Assembly (NCBI GenBank): GCA_041396585.1
Contig: JAWKYG010000003.1
Coordinates: forward strand, 310,001 to 374,000
DNA: 64,000 nucleotides
Reading direction: 5' to 3'
Origin: JAUIAI01 sp041396585
GTDB taxonomy: Bacteria; Pseudomonadota; Gammaproteobacteria; Burkholderiales; Burkholderiaceae_E
Part shown: positions 29,870-38,901 of the stretch, piece by piece
Position numbering within the stretch: the stretch's first letter is position 1
Layout of the letters: the number at the start of each line of letters is the position of its first letter
Program-made: the position numbers and the translations under genes
Notes under the pieces: model-generated
Databases searched by the model: none
What the model saw: the letters and a program-made list of their open reading frames with translations, nothing else
What the model was told of the DNA's origin: nothing

Positions 29870-32800
29870 TTGAATCTGCACAGTCTGTTTGCCGAACGCA
29901 CCGGGGCGGCGCTGTCCGGCCCGGACGCGAACACGATCGCCAAGGGCCGCGATGTTTTCCTGCGCGGCAAGGTCGGGTCGGTGACCGCGGTCGAGGCGGG
30001 CCGGCTCTCGGCGCAGGTTCGCGGCTCGCGCGACAGCGATATCTATCAGACCCGCGTGCGCCTGAGCCGCGCGCCGGGTGGCGCCAGAATCCGCTTTGCC
30101 AGCACCTGCTCCTGTCCGGTCGCGCTCAATTGCAAGCATGGCGTGGCCACCCTGTTCGCCTGGCTCGATGACGCCGATGCTTCGACCACGCTCGAGCCGG
30201 TGCGCCAGATCGACGACGATACCGCGGTGCGGCCAGATATCGCCGCGTCCTGGATCCGTCCGGTGCAGGCCCCGAGCAGTGCCGATGCCGCGCAGGCCAA
30301 GATGCAGATGCGTGCCCAGCGTGAACGGGCGCTGGCCTGGGTGCGTGAACTCGACGACATCCACGAGGTGGCCGATGCCGAGGCCGATCAATCCCGCCTG
30401 GGCTATGTTCTGCGGGTGGCCGGGCGCCAATCGCGGCTGAGCGTCTACCGTCTGCGGCTCGACGCCAACGGTCAGCCCACCCGCGCCGAGCCCTACACGG
30501 CGCTGCGTGACCAGGCGTTCGCGCCCCCGGCATTCTGGGACGACACCGACATCCAGGCGGCGGCGCTGCTGATGCGCGAACCCGGCGGCATGGGCGCCGA
30601 GTTCATGCTCGCGGGCGCCCGCGCCGGTGAATTGCTGCTCATGCTCGCCCGTGCCCAGCGGCTCAGCCTGGACGAACCCCCGGTCGGCGAGGCCGGGCAG
30701 GCGCGCCTGCTCTCGGTAGGCAATGCCCGCGCCGCAAGGCTGCAATGGGAACAGGCCTCAGGCGACGAGCCCGGCTGGCGGCTGGCGCTCGTACTCAAGG
30801 ACGAGGCCTCGCCGCTGTATCTGCAGCCGCCTTGCTGGCTGGATGCGCAAAAGGGACGCATCGGGGTGATCCAGGGCGACTGGCCCAACGGCCTGATGGG
30901 CTGGCTGCGCAATTCGGCGCCGGTGCCCACGATGGTGGCGCCCGATGTCGCGCTCGCGTTGCACACGCAGCTTCGCGAGCGGCCGCTGTTGCGCGATGTG
31001 ATTCCTTCGCTGCCCGAACAGAGCGTGCGAGAGATCCGTGCCCCGCTGGTGCCGGTTCTGCGGCTGGGCGATGCGCGTCTGGCGCGGCCCGTGCGTGCCG
31101 GCGTTCCGCGGCGCAGCCGGCATGCGGAACAGACCGCCTATCTGGTAGTGGGGCTGCAGGCCGAGTACGACGGTCATCGCCAGCCGCTGCTCGATGGCGC
31201 ATCGCGGCGCATCGACAGTCCGGAAGGTGTCGCGCTGCTGTTTGCCGATGAAGCGGCCGAGCGCAAGGCGCTGGCCGAGGTGCGCGAGATGCTCGAGGCG
31301 CTCCTGCCCAAGGAGCCGATCGATGTTCAGCGCGGTGCCTTGATGGGCGGTTCGGCGGCGGTGGCGGTGGCCGGCGGCGAGAGCCATGCGTTGTTGCTCG
31401 CGGTACCTGGTCGCGGCCTGACCGCACAGCAGATTCGCCATGAACTGGTGCCGCGGCTGCGGGAACATGGCTGGATCATCGACGACCGCGCCGGCGCCGG
31501 CCCGCGCGTGCATCGCCGCTTCGACATCGACCTCGGCTTCGAATCGGCCAAGGGCGGCAGGCGTGGCCGTGGTGGCGCGTGGTTCACCCTGCAGTCGGGC
31601 CTGAAAGTCGGTGGCCAGCGAATCGACCTGGCGCCGGTGCTGGCGCAGATCGTCGCCGACGGCGGCTTCGAGGCCTGGCGTGAGAAACAGCACGGCAACG
31701 ACACCCTTTGGCTGAGCCTGCCCGACGGCGGTCATGCGGCGGTGCCGATCGAGCGTCTGGCGCCACTGGCCAATGCGGTGGCGCAATGGCTCGAACCCGA
31801 TGGCGTTCGGCGGCTGAGCCCGAGTGAGCTGGCCGCCGATGCCGATACCGATGCGCGACGCTCGCCGCTGCTGGAAATATCCCCCGAAGACGACGCCGGC
31901 ATCGAAGCCGGGCGGGTCGCCCTCGAATTCGATGCGATGTCCGCGGCCCGCCTGGCCAGGTCGCTGGATTCGGTCAAGCTGCCGGCCGCCGTCGAGCGTC
32001 TTCGCGCGGCCTTCGAGGGCCTCGAGACTGTGCCCGAGGTCGAGCCGCCGGCGATGCTCGAGGCGCAGCTGCGCCCCTATCAGCGCGCCGGCCTGAACTG
32101 GCTGCAGTTCCTGGCGCGTGCCGGGCTTGGCGGTGTGCTCGCCGATGACATGGGTCTGGGCAAGACGATCCAGGTCCTGGCCCACCTGGCAAGCGAGAAA
32201 GAAAACGATCGCATGCATGCGCCGGTGCTGATCATCGCGCCCACGTCACTGGTGTTCAACTGGGCGCACGAGGCAAAGCGCTTCGCGCCCGGGTTGCGCG
32301 TTCTCGATGCCACCGGCCCCGCGCGACGCAAGGTGTTCTCGCACCTCGATTCCACCGACATCGTGCTCACCAGTTATGCGCTGCTGCCGCGCGATATCGA
32401 GGTGCTGGGCGCACGACGCTGGCATGCGGTGATTGCCGACGAAGCACAGGCGATCAAGAACCCGCGCACCCGCGCCGCGCAGTCCCTGCATTCGATCCGG
32501 GCCGAGCATCGGATCGCGCTCACCGGCACGCCGCTGGAGAATCATCTGGGCGAGCTGTGGTCGATCATGCGGTTTGCGATGCCCGAGCTGCTCGGCACCG
32601 AGGATTCCTTCCGGCGTCGCTACCGGCACCCGATCGAGCGCCGGGCGCAAGACCCCGAGGGGCCCGAGCGCATGGCCGCGCTGACCCGCCGCCTGCGCCC
32701 GTTCATGCTGCGCCGTACCAAACGCGAGGTGCTGGCCGATCTGCCCGCCCGTACCGAGATCGTGCAGCGGATCGAGCTGCCACCCGATCAACGCGATCTC

Positions 32801-33490
32801 TACGAGGCGATCCGCGCCACCATGGATCAGCGGGTGCGCGAGGCGCTGGCCGAAGGCGGTCTGGCGCGCAATCACCTGCTGGTGCTGGACGCGCTGATGA
32901 AGCTGCGCCAGTCGTGCTGTGATCCGGCACTGGTCAAGCTGCCGGCCGCCGCCAAGGTGCGTCACTCGGCCAAGCTCGATGCGCTGATGGAGTTGTTGAG
33001 CACGCTCACCAGCGAGGGCCGCAAGGTGCTGGTGTTCTCGCAGTTCACCAGCATGCTCGATCTGATCGAGCGCCGGCTCGATGCCGACAGCGATCTGCAG
33101 ACCGTGGCGCGGGTGCGCCTGGACGGCAGCACGCAGGACCGGGCGGGGGCCGTGGCCACCTTCCAGGACGGCCCGGCGCAACTGTTCCTGCTCTCGCTCA
33201 AGGCCGGTGGGGTGGGCCTGAATCTGACCGCGGCCGACACGGTGATTCACTACGATCCCTGGTGGAATCCGGCGGCCGAGAATCAGGCCACGGATCGGGC
33301 CCATCGCATCGGCCAGGATAAGGCGGTGTTCGTCTACAAACTTATCGCCGCCGGCACGGTCGAGGAACGTATCCTGGCGATGCAGGCCGACAAGGCCGAG
33401 CTGGCCGATGCGGTGCTGTCCGAGTCCTTCGACGGCGCCACGGGCTCGCTGCGCGCCGAGGATCTTCTGGGCCTGTTCGAGCCGGTCTGA
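29870..33490 (+). CDS. SNF2-family ATP-dependent helicase with N-terminal SWIM zinc finger
   Basis: A protein of about 1206 residues. A SWIM zinc-binding motif occurs early (STCSCPVALNCKHGVATLF, CxC then CxH). The SNF2/Swi2 ATPase occupies the last 480 residues: GVLADDMGLGKTIQVLAHL (Walker A), VIADEAQAIKN (DEAQ box), LTGTPLENHLGELWSIM, then the helicase C domain with VFSQFTSMLDLIERRL, SLKAGGVGLNLTAADTVI and TDRAHRIGQDKAVFVYKLI. These proteins translocate on DNA and remodel protein-DNA complexes; the bacterial role is poorly known. No good ATG fits; TTG 29870 (LNLHSLFAERTG) begins homologous-looking sequence, though the frame is open back to ATG 29594. The frame is intact. Confidence 0.9.
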   Translation: MNLHSLFAERTGAALSGPDANTIAKGRDVFLRGKVGSVTAVEAGRLSAQVRGSRDSDIYQTRVRLSRAPGGARIRFASTCSCPVALNCKHGVATLFAWLDDADASTTLEPVRQIDDDTAVRPDIAASWIRPVQAPSSADAAQAKMQMRAQRERALAWVRELDDIHEVADAEADQSRLGYVLRVAGRQSRLSVYRLRLDANGQPTRAEPYTALRDQAFAPPAFWDDTDIQAAALLMREPGGMGAEFMLAGARAGELLLMLARAQRLSLDEPPVGEAGQARLLSVGNARAARLQWEQASGDEPGWRLALVLKDEASPLYLQPPCWLDAQKGRIGVIQGDWPNGLMGWLRNSAPVPTMVAPDVALALHTQLRERPLLRDVIPSLPEQSVREIRAPLVPVLRLGDARLARPVRAGVPRRSRHAEQTAYLVVGLQAEYDGHRQPLLDGASRRIDSPEGVALLFADEAAERKALAEVREMLEALLPKEPIDVQRGALMGGSAAVAVAGGESHALLLAVPGRGLTAQQIRHELVPRLREHGWIIDDRAGAGPRVHRRFDIDLGFESAKGGRRGRGGAWFTLQSGLKVGGQRIDLAPVLAQIVADGGFEAWREKQHGNDTLWLSLPDGGHAAVPIERLAPLANAVAQWLEPDGVRRLSPSELAADADTDARRSPLLEISPEDDAGIEAGRVALEFDAMSAARLARSLDSVKLPAAVERLRAAFEGLETVPEVEPPAMLEAQLRPYQRAGLNWLQFLARAGLGGVLADDMGLGKTIQVLAHLASEKENDRMHAPVLIIAPTSLVFNWAHEAKRFAPGLRVLDATGPARRKVFSHLDSTDIVLTSYALLPRDIEVLGARRWHAVIADEAQAIKNPRTRAAQSLHSIRAEHRIALTGTPLENHLGELWSIMRFAMPELLGTEDSFRRRYRHPIERRAQDPEGPERMAALTRRLRPFMLRRTKREVLADLPARTEIVQRIELPPDQRDLYEAIRATMDQRVREALAEGGLARNHLLVLDALMKLRQSCCDPALVKLPAAAKVRHSAKLDALMELLSTLTSEGRKVLVFSQFTSMLDLIERRLDADSDLQTVARVRLDGSTQDRAGAVATFQDGPAQLFLLSLKAGGVGLNLTAADTVIHYDPWWNPAAENQATDRAHRIGQDKAVFVYKLIAAGTVEERILAMQADKAELADAVLSESFDGATGSLRAEDLLGLFEPV

Positions 33491-33641
33491 TTGCGGCGGC
33501 ACGGTCCGGGCAGTCGGGTCGAAGCGGCGGGCGCCGCGCCTGATCCGCGCCCGCGCTTCAGCGCCGCGACAGCGCTACACTGCGGGTCGATACAGACGAT
33601 GTGGGCGCCCGCCCGGGCCGCCCCACCCGTGAGGAGCCATC

Positions 33642-35348
33642 ATGAGCGAGCCGTCCCGCGCCGAACAACTTCGCCCGATCAACGGGCTCTCGCATGTCCG
33701 CGGGCCCACCGCGAATCCTTTGATCGAGGTCACGATCGGTCAGTTGCTGGCCGACACCGTGGCCCTCCACGGCGAGCGCGAGGCACTTATCGACACCCCG
33801 AGCGGCACGCGGCTGAGCTGGTCCGGATTCATGGCCGAGGTCGATACCCTGGCCAGCGCACTGGCCGCCATGGGGCTGCGCAAGGGCGAACGCATCGGCA
33901 TCTGGTCGCCCAACCGGGTCGAGTGGGTGCTGACCCAGTTCGCCACCGCGCGCCTCGGGCTGATCCTGGTGAACATCAATCCGGCCTACCGGCTCTCTGA
34001 GCTGGAATACGCGCTGAACAAGGTGGGCTGCACCGCGCTGATCACCGCGGCGGCGTTCAAGAGCTCCGACTACCTGGGCATGTTGCGCGAGCTGGCCCCC
34101 GAGCTGGATCACTGCGAGCCCAATGCGCTGCAGGCCGCCCGCCTGCCCAGCCTGCGCCTGGTGGTGCGCATGGGCGAGGAGCGCTCGCCGGGCATGATGA
34201 ACTTCGATGAGCTGATGGCGCTCGGCCGCCAACGGCCGGCCGACCTGGCCGCGATCGGCGCCTCGCTCGATGCCAATGATGCGATCAACATCCAGTTCAC
34301 CAGCGGCACCACGGGCTCGCCCAAGGGCGCCACGCTCACCCATCGCAACATCGTCAACAACGCCGATAACGTGGCCGCTTGCATCCGCCTCACGGCGCAG
34401 GACCGGCTGTGCATCCCGGTGCCGCTCTATCACTGCTTCGGGATGGTCATGGGCACGCTCGCCTGCGCCACGCGCGGCGCCGCCATGGTGTTTCCTTCCG
34501 AGGGTTTCGAGCCGCTGGCCACCCTGCAGACCGTTTCCGCCGAGCGCTGCACGGCGCTGTACGGCGTGCCCACGATGTTTGTCGCGATGCTCGATGCCCC
34601 CGGGTTCGAAAGCTTCGATCTGAGCAGCCTGCGCACCGGCATCATGGCCGGCGCACCGTGTCCGATCGAGGTCATGAAGCGGGTCAATGATCAGATGCAC
34701 ATGAACGAGGTGACGATCGCCTACGGCATGACCGAAACCAGCCCGGTGTCATTCCAGAGTCATACCGACGATCCCACCGAGAAGCGGGTGGCCACGGTCG
34801 GACGCATCCATCCGCATGTCGAGGTGAAGGTCGTCGATGAGCATGGCCACACCCTGCCGGTGAACCAGCCCGGCGAGCTGCTCACGCGCGGCTATTCGGT
34901 GATGCTCAAGTACTGGGACGATGAAGCGCGCACCGCCGAATCCATCGATGCCGATGGCTGGATGCACACCGGCGATCAGGCCACGATCGATGAAGATGGC
35001 TATTGCGCGATCGTGGGCCGCATCAAAGACATGGTGATCCGCGGCGGCGAGAACATCTATCCGCGCGAGGTCGAGGAATTCCTCTATCGGCATCCGGCCG
35101 TGCAGGCGGTGCAGTGCTTCGGCGTGCCCGATCCGAAATACGGCGAGGAACTCGCCGCGTGGATCATCCTCAAGCCGGGTGCCAGCGCCACCGAGGACGA
35201 AATCCGCCAGTTCTGCCGCGGCCAGATCGCCCACTACAAGATCCCGCGCTATGTGCGCTTCAAGAACGAGTTGCCGATGACGGTCACCGGCAAGCCGCAG
35301 AAGTTCCTGATGCGCGATGCGATGGTCGAAGAACTGAAGGCTGGTTGA
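33642..35348 (+). CDS. AMP-binding acyl-CoA synthetase (FadD-like)
   Basis: A 568-residue adenylate-forming ligase. The ATP loop FTSGTTGSPKGATLTHRN, the TIAYGMTETSPVSF segment, GDQATIDEDGYCAIVGRIKD, VIRGGENIYPREVEEFLY and the C-terminal catalytic Lys in MTVTGKPQKF are all present, so the enzyme should be active. The closest type by eye is the medium/long-chain fatty-acid or steroid side-chain acyl-CoA ligase group. It is followed after 12 bp by a Rieske oxygenase and then an SDR, suggesting a unit that activates and oxidises a hydrophobic or aromatic acid; the exact substrate is unknown. Confidence 0.92.
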   Translation: MSEPSRAEQLRPINGLSHVRGPTANPLIEVTIGQLLADTVALHGEREALIDTPSGTRLSWSGFMAEVDTLASALAAMGLRKGERIGIWSPNRVEWVLTQFATARLGLILVNINPAYRLSELEYALNKVGCTALITAAAFKSSDYLGMLRELAPELDHCEPNALQAARLPSLRLVVRMGEERSPGMMNFDELMALGRQRPADLAAIGASLDANDAINIQFTSGTTGSPKGATLTHRNIVNNADNVAACIRLTAQDRLCIPVPLYHCFGMVMGTLACATRGAAMVFPSEGFEPLATLQTVSAERCTALYGVPTMFVAMLDAPGFESFDLSSLRTGIMAGAPCPIEVMKRVNDQMHMNEVTIAYGMTETSPVSFQSHTDDPTEKRVATVGRIHPHVEVKVVDEHGHTLPVNQPGELLTRGYSVMLKYWDDEARTAESIDADGWMHTGDQATIDEDGYCAIVGRIKDMVIRGGENIYPREVEEFLYRHPAVQAVQCFGVPDPKYGEELAAWIILKPGASATEDEIRQFCRGQIAHYKIPRYVRFKNELPMTVTGKPQKFLMRDAMVEELKAG

Positions 35349-35360
35349 GGGCCGCGCACG

Positions 35361-36509
35361 ATGAGTAAACCACTATCCGATCAGGCCGTGATCCGGCAGG
35401 TGCTCGCGCATGTCGATGCGCGCACCACTGATCTTGGCGATACCGTGTGGCGAGAGCCGGTCGAGAACTATCGCAGCGCCGCGCGCTTCGCGCGTGAGCA
35501 GGCCTTGTTCCGGCACATGCCCACTGTGTTCTGCCCGCTGGCTGCGCTTCCGGAGCCGGGCTCCTACTTTGCGCGCACCCACGCCGGGATGCCGTTGATC
35601 GCCGTGCGTGGTCAGGACCACGTGGTGCGCGTGTTCCACAATGCCTGCCGCCACCGCGGCATGATGCTGGCCGAGGGCCACGGAAAGGCGCGCGGCGGAT
35701 TCGTCTGCCGCTATCACGCCTGGAGCTTCGGGCTCGATGGTGCGCTCAAGCGGGTCGCCGGCGGCATCGAGGGCTTCCCCGGTTTGAATCCCGCCGAGCA
35801 TGGCCTCACCCCGGTGGCCGCGCGCGAGCATGCGGGCCTGTTGTTCATCACACCGGGCGCGCCGGTATCCGAGGGCGCGCTGGTGAATCTGCCGCAGGTG
35901 GTCACCGAAGACCAACGGCTGTTCGATTACGACACCTTTGTCGACGATGCCAACTGGAAACTGCTGAAGGAATTCTCGATGGAGGGCTATCACATCAAGA
36001 GCCTGCATCACGAGTCCTTCTATCCGTATGGCTATGACAATCTGAATGTCATCGAAACCTTCGGCCCGAACTCGCGTATCACGTTTCCGTTTCGGCGCAT
36101 CGAGAAGCTGCGTGACCAACCCGAGGACGAGCGCGAGATCGCCGGCCGCGTCACCTATGTGAATCAGATCTTTCCGAACGCGCGTGTGTCTATTCTGTCC
36201 AACCATCATCAGATGGTGGTGCTGGAGCCGATCGACCCCGGCCACACGCGCTGGCATGTGTTCCGCCTGACCCTGCCGGGCGAGGTGCACACCGAGGAAA
36301 CCCTGGCGCGCGCCAAGCGCGATGCCGGCTTCGTCAGGGACACCGGTCTGCTGGAAGATCGCGAGGCGGCGCTGTCATCGCAACGCGCGCTGGCCGGCAA
36401 CGGCAACACGCACTACACATTCGGGCTATACGAAAAGGCGGTGGTGCATTTTCACCGGATGCTCGATGAGCAGCTTGCGCGCCTGGAGGATGTCGTCGAC
36501 GAGCGCTGA
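35361..36509 (+). CDS. Rieske non-heme iron oxygenase, alpha subunit type
   Basis: A 382-residue ring-hydroxylating oxygenase large subunit. The Rieske [2Fe-2S] ligands are Cys95-x-His97 (NACRHRGMML) and Cys115-x2-His118 (FVCRYHAWSFG). The mononuclear iron site is expected around EFSMEGYHIKSLHHESFYP, which supplies two His. Typical alpha subunits are 400-450 residues; this is slightly short but complete at both ends. No beta subunit, ferredoxin or reductase gene is adjacent, so partners must come from elsewhere. It lies 12 bp after the acyl-CoA synthetase. The substrate is unknown. Confidence 0.9.
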   Translation: MSKPLSDQAVIRQVLAHVDARTTDLGDTVWREPVENYRSAARFAREQALFRHMPTVFCPLAALPEPGSYFARTHAGMPLIAVRGQDHVVRVFHNACRHRGMMLAEGHGKARGGFVCRYHAWSFGLDGALKRVAGGIEGFPGLNPAEHGLTPVAAREHAGLLFITPGAPVSEGALVNLPQVVTEDQRLFDYDTFVDDANWKLLKEFSMEGYHIKSLHHESFYPYGYDNLNVIETFGPNSRITFPFRRIEKLRDQPEDEREIAGRVTYVNQIFPNARVSILSNHHQMVVLEPIDPGHTRWHVFRLTLPGEVHTEETLARAKRDAGFVRDTGLLEDREAALSSQRALAGNGNTHYTFGLYEKAVVHFHRMLDEQLARLEDVVDER

Positions 36510-36583
36510 ACGGTCGGGCCCGTGTGCCCGCTGACGGCGCCTCGCAACTGCCCGCGCAGGCACTATCAACGAAAGGATTCTCC

Positions 36584-37378
36584 ATGAGTGCGAACCCCAC
36601 GGGCCGCCTGGCCGGCCAGAGCGCCTTGATCACCGGCGCCAGCCGCGGCATCGGCCGTGCGATCGCGCAGGCCTTCGCGCGTGAGGGCGCCGATCTCACC
36701 ATCGTCGCCACGCGCGCCGAAACGCTGGCCGACGCCGCCGCCGAACTGAAGGGCCTGGGCGCCCGTGTCGAACCGCTGGTTGCCGATGTCGGCGACATGG
36801 CGGGATTGCAAGGCCTGGTGGACCGCTCGGTGGCCGCGTTCGGCAAGCTCGATATCCTCGTGAACAATGCCGGCATCTACATCGGCAAGTCTTTCCTCGA
36901 CTACACCGAGGCCGATGTCGATGACACGCTCGCGGTGAATGTGAAGGCGCCGATGTTCCTGATGCAGGCCGCGCTGCGGCACATGGTGCAGCGCCAGTAT
37001 GGGCGCATCATCAACATCGCCTCCACGGCCGGCAAATGGGCCTCGCGCAATCAGGCGGTCTATAACATCAGCAAGCATGCGGTGGTCGGGCTCACTCGCT
37101 GCGCGGCGTTGGAATTCGCCCAGCAGGGCATCACGATCAACGCGCTCTGCCCGGGCATGATCCAGACAGACATGGCCGCCGGGCTCGAAAAGATGCATGC
37201 CCAGGCCACCGGGGTCACGCCGGCCGATGTGCACGGCGCGCTGTTGCAACGCATTGCGCAGGGGCGGTTTCTGGATCCGGCCGAATGCGGCCACCTGGCC
37301 GTCTACCTGGCCTCGCCCGAGGCCAGGGGCATGACCGGGCAGTCGGTGCTGCTCGATGGCGGGATGCTGTTCGTGTAG
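36584..37378 (+). CDS. Short-chain dehydrogenase/reductase
   Basis: A 264-residue classical SDR. The dinucleotide site ALITGASRGIGRAIAQAFAR is near residues 14-33, NNAG in ILVNNAGIYIGKS, catalytic Ser in NIASTAGKW, and YNISKHAVVGL supplies the YxxxK pair. The C-terminal MTGQSVLLDGGMLFV is typical. ATG 36584 has GAAAGGA upstream. It probably oxidises or reduces an intermediate produced by the preceding ligase/oxygenase pair. Its last 76 bp overlap the convergent AraC gene. Confidence 0.93.
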   Translation: MSANPTGRLAGQSALITGASRGIGRAIAQAFAREGADLTIVATRAETLADAAAELKGLGARVEPLVADVGDMAGLQGLVDRSVAAFGKLDILVNNAGIYIGKSFLDYTEADVDDTLAVNVKAPMFLMQAALRHMVQRQYGRIINIASTAGKWASRNQAVYNISKHAVVGLTRCAALEFAQQGITINALCPGMIQTDMAAGLEKMHAQATGVTPADVHGALLQRIAQGRFLDPAECGHLAVYLASPEARGMTGQSVLLDGGMLFV

Positions 37379-38172
37379 AGGCGGCGCCAACGCCCCGGAG
37401 ATATCCCGAACGCCTGCATGAACTGCCGCGACATGTGGCTTTGATCCGCAAAGCCGCTGGCGAGCGCCGCATCGGCGAGCGGCGAACCGCGTTCGATCAT
37501 GCGTCTGGCGTGATCGAGCCGTCGCATGATCAGGAATCGCTGCGGGCTGACACCATAGTGCCGCCGGAACAGGCGCGTCATGGCGAAGCGGCTGATCCGG
37601 TGACGCGATTCCAGCACCGTGATCGAGATCCCGCTTCGCCAGTGCGCGGCCAGGTCGTCTCCGATGCGGCGCGCGAGTCCCTGGTCTGATCGGGGCACCC
37701 GTCGGCGTGGGCCATCGGATGACTCGGCCAGGGCGTCCGCGAGGCGCTGAATGCCGGACGCAAGCGCAAGCGCGGCATCGTCTGCATTCACCGTGAGCAG
37801 CTCGCCCAGCGCCGCGATCAACGCGGGTCGGGTGCAGACCGGCTGCGCGACGAAGGGTGCATCCCCGGCCCCCAATGCCTGTCGGACAAGCTCGGGTGCG
37901 ATGTACGCGGCACGGTAACCGTAGCCGTCGCCCGTGCCCGGCCGGCCATCATGGGGCTCATCGGGATGCAGGATGAAGGCCTGGCCCCGATCACACGTGC
38001 GTGCCGCCCCGCGATAGTTGAACTGCTGCACGCCATGGGTGGTGAGCCCGATCACATAGCGGTCATGCCGGTGCCTGCCGAATGCGTGGCGCAATCCGCG
38101 CGTCTCGATGATCTCGAGGCCTTCGATTGCGGCAATCACATGGATGCTGGATCCGTGGTTCATCCCGCACAT
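37303..38172 (-). CDS. AraC family transcriptional regulator
   Basis: A 289-residue regulator with an N-terminal cupin-like AraC-binding domain (HAFGRHRHDRYVIGLTTHGV, GQAFILHPDEPHDGRPG) and a C-terminal double helix-turn-helix (ISRFAMTRLFRRHYGVSPQR, LADAALASGFADQSHMSRQF, AFGISPGRWRR). About 25 residues extend beyond the usual end at PGRWRR and lie inside the overlap with the SDR gene; a recently lost stop codon could explain this. It is divergent from a LysE exporter, a pairing in which the AraC protein usually controls the exporter. Confidence 0.92.
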   Translation of the reverse strand: MCGMNHGSSIHVIAAIEGLEIIETRGLRHAFGRHRHDRYVIGLTTHGVQQFNYRGAARTCDRGQAFILHPDEPHDGRPGTGDGYGYRAAYIAPELVRQALGAGDAPFVAQPVCTRPALIAALGELLTVNADDAALALASGIQRLADALAESSDGPRRRVPRSDQGLARRIGDDLAAHWRSGISITVLESRHRISRFAMTRLFRRHYGVSPQRFLIMRRLDHARRMIERGSPLADAALASGFADQSHMSRQFMQAFGISPGRWRRLYTNSIPPSSSTDCPVMPLASGEAR

Positions 38173-38259
38173 TCGTTCAAGACAGACCGCTTCGGCGAGT
38201 GAATCATGGGCTCGTGAGGTATCTCAACTGCCTGCTAAGGCCTGCAACCAGGGGTGTCC

Positions 38260-38859
38260 ATGAACAGTAACCTGATATTGCTCTGGCTGGCCGCGCTACC
38301 CCTGATGGGAAGCCCCGGCCCCGCCACCGTAAGTCTCGCCGGTATCGGTAGCGCATACGGCTTTCGGGCGGGGCTGCGCTATCTGACCGGGATCATTCTC
38401 GGCACGACGGCCGTGTTGGTGCTCATCGCCAGCGGTCTGACCGGGCTGCTGCTCGCCTATCCCGCCCTGGCACGCGTGATCGCGGTGGCGGCAGCCACCT
38501 ACATCCTGTTTCTGGCCTACCGGATCGCAACCGCCCCGACCGGGCTGCGCATCGATACTGATCGGCCAGCGCCGGCAATGCTGCCGGGCCTGCTCCTGGC
38601 GATCGGCAATCCGAAGGCCTATGCGGCGATTGGGGCGGTCTATGTGCGTCAGGCGCTCGTGCCGCAGGACCCGCTGCTCGATGCGCTGGCCAAGACTTTC
38701 GCCTTGCTGCTGGTGGTGGTCGTGGTCAACACAGTCTGGCTCGCCTTTGGCAGCGCGCTGGCGACGCTGCTGCGCGATCCCAGGCGCGGCCGGGTGGCGA
38801 ACATCGGCTTCGCGGTGCTGCTGCTGATCTCGGTGTTCGCCGCGCTGGCGGCAGGATGA
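38260..38859 (+). CDS. LysE/RhtB family amino-acid or metabolite exporter
   Basis: A 199-residue protein with about six membrane helices. LPLMGSPGPATVSLAGIGSA matches the conserved LysE N-terminal helix with the SPGPA motif, followed by GFRAGLRYLTGIILGT. LLLAIGNPKAYAAIGAVY is the family NPKA motif. It exports amino acids or similar small molecules; the substrate is unknown. ATG 38260 is preferred over GTG 38254. The divergent AraC gene is the likely regulator. Confidence 0.9.
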   Translation: MNSNLILLWLAALPLMGSPGPATVSLAGIGSAYGFRAGLRYLTGIILGTTAVLVLIASGLTGLLLAYPALARVIAVAAATYILFLAYRIATAPTGLRIDTDRPAPAMLPGLLLAIGNPKAYAAIGAVYVRQALVPQDPLLDALAKTFALLLVVVVVNTVWLAFGSALATLLRDPRRGRVANIGFAVLLLISVFAALAAG

Positions 38860-38901
38860 CGCGCGGGGCGTCACCCTGACCACCGCGAGGAAATCCCAGG
38901 A

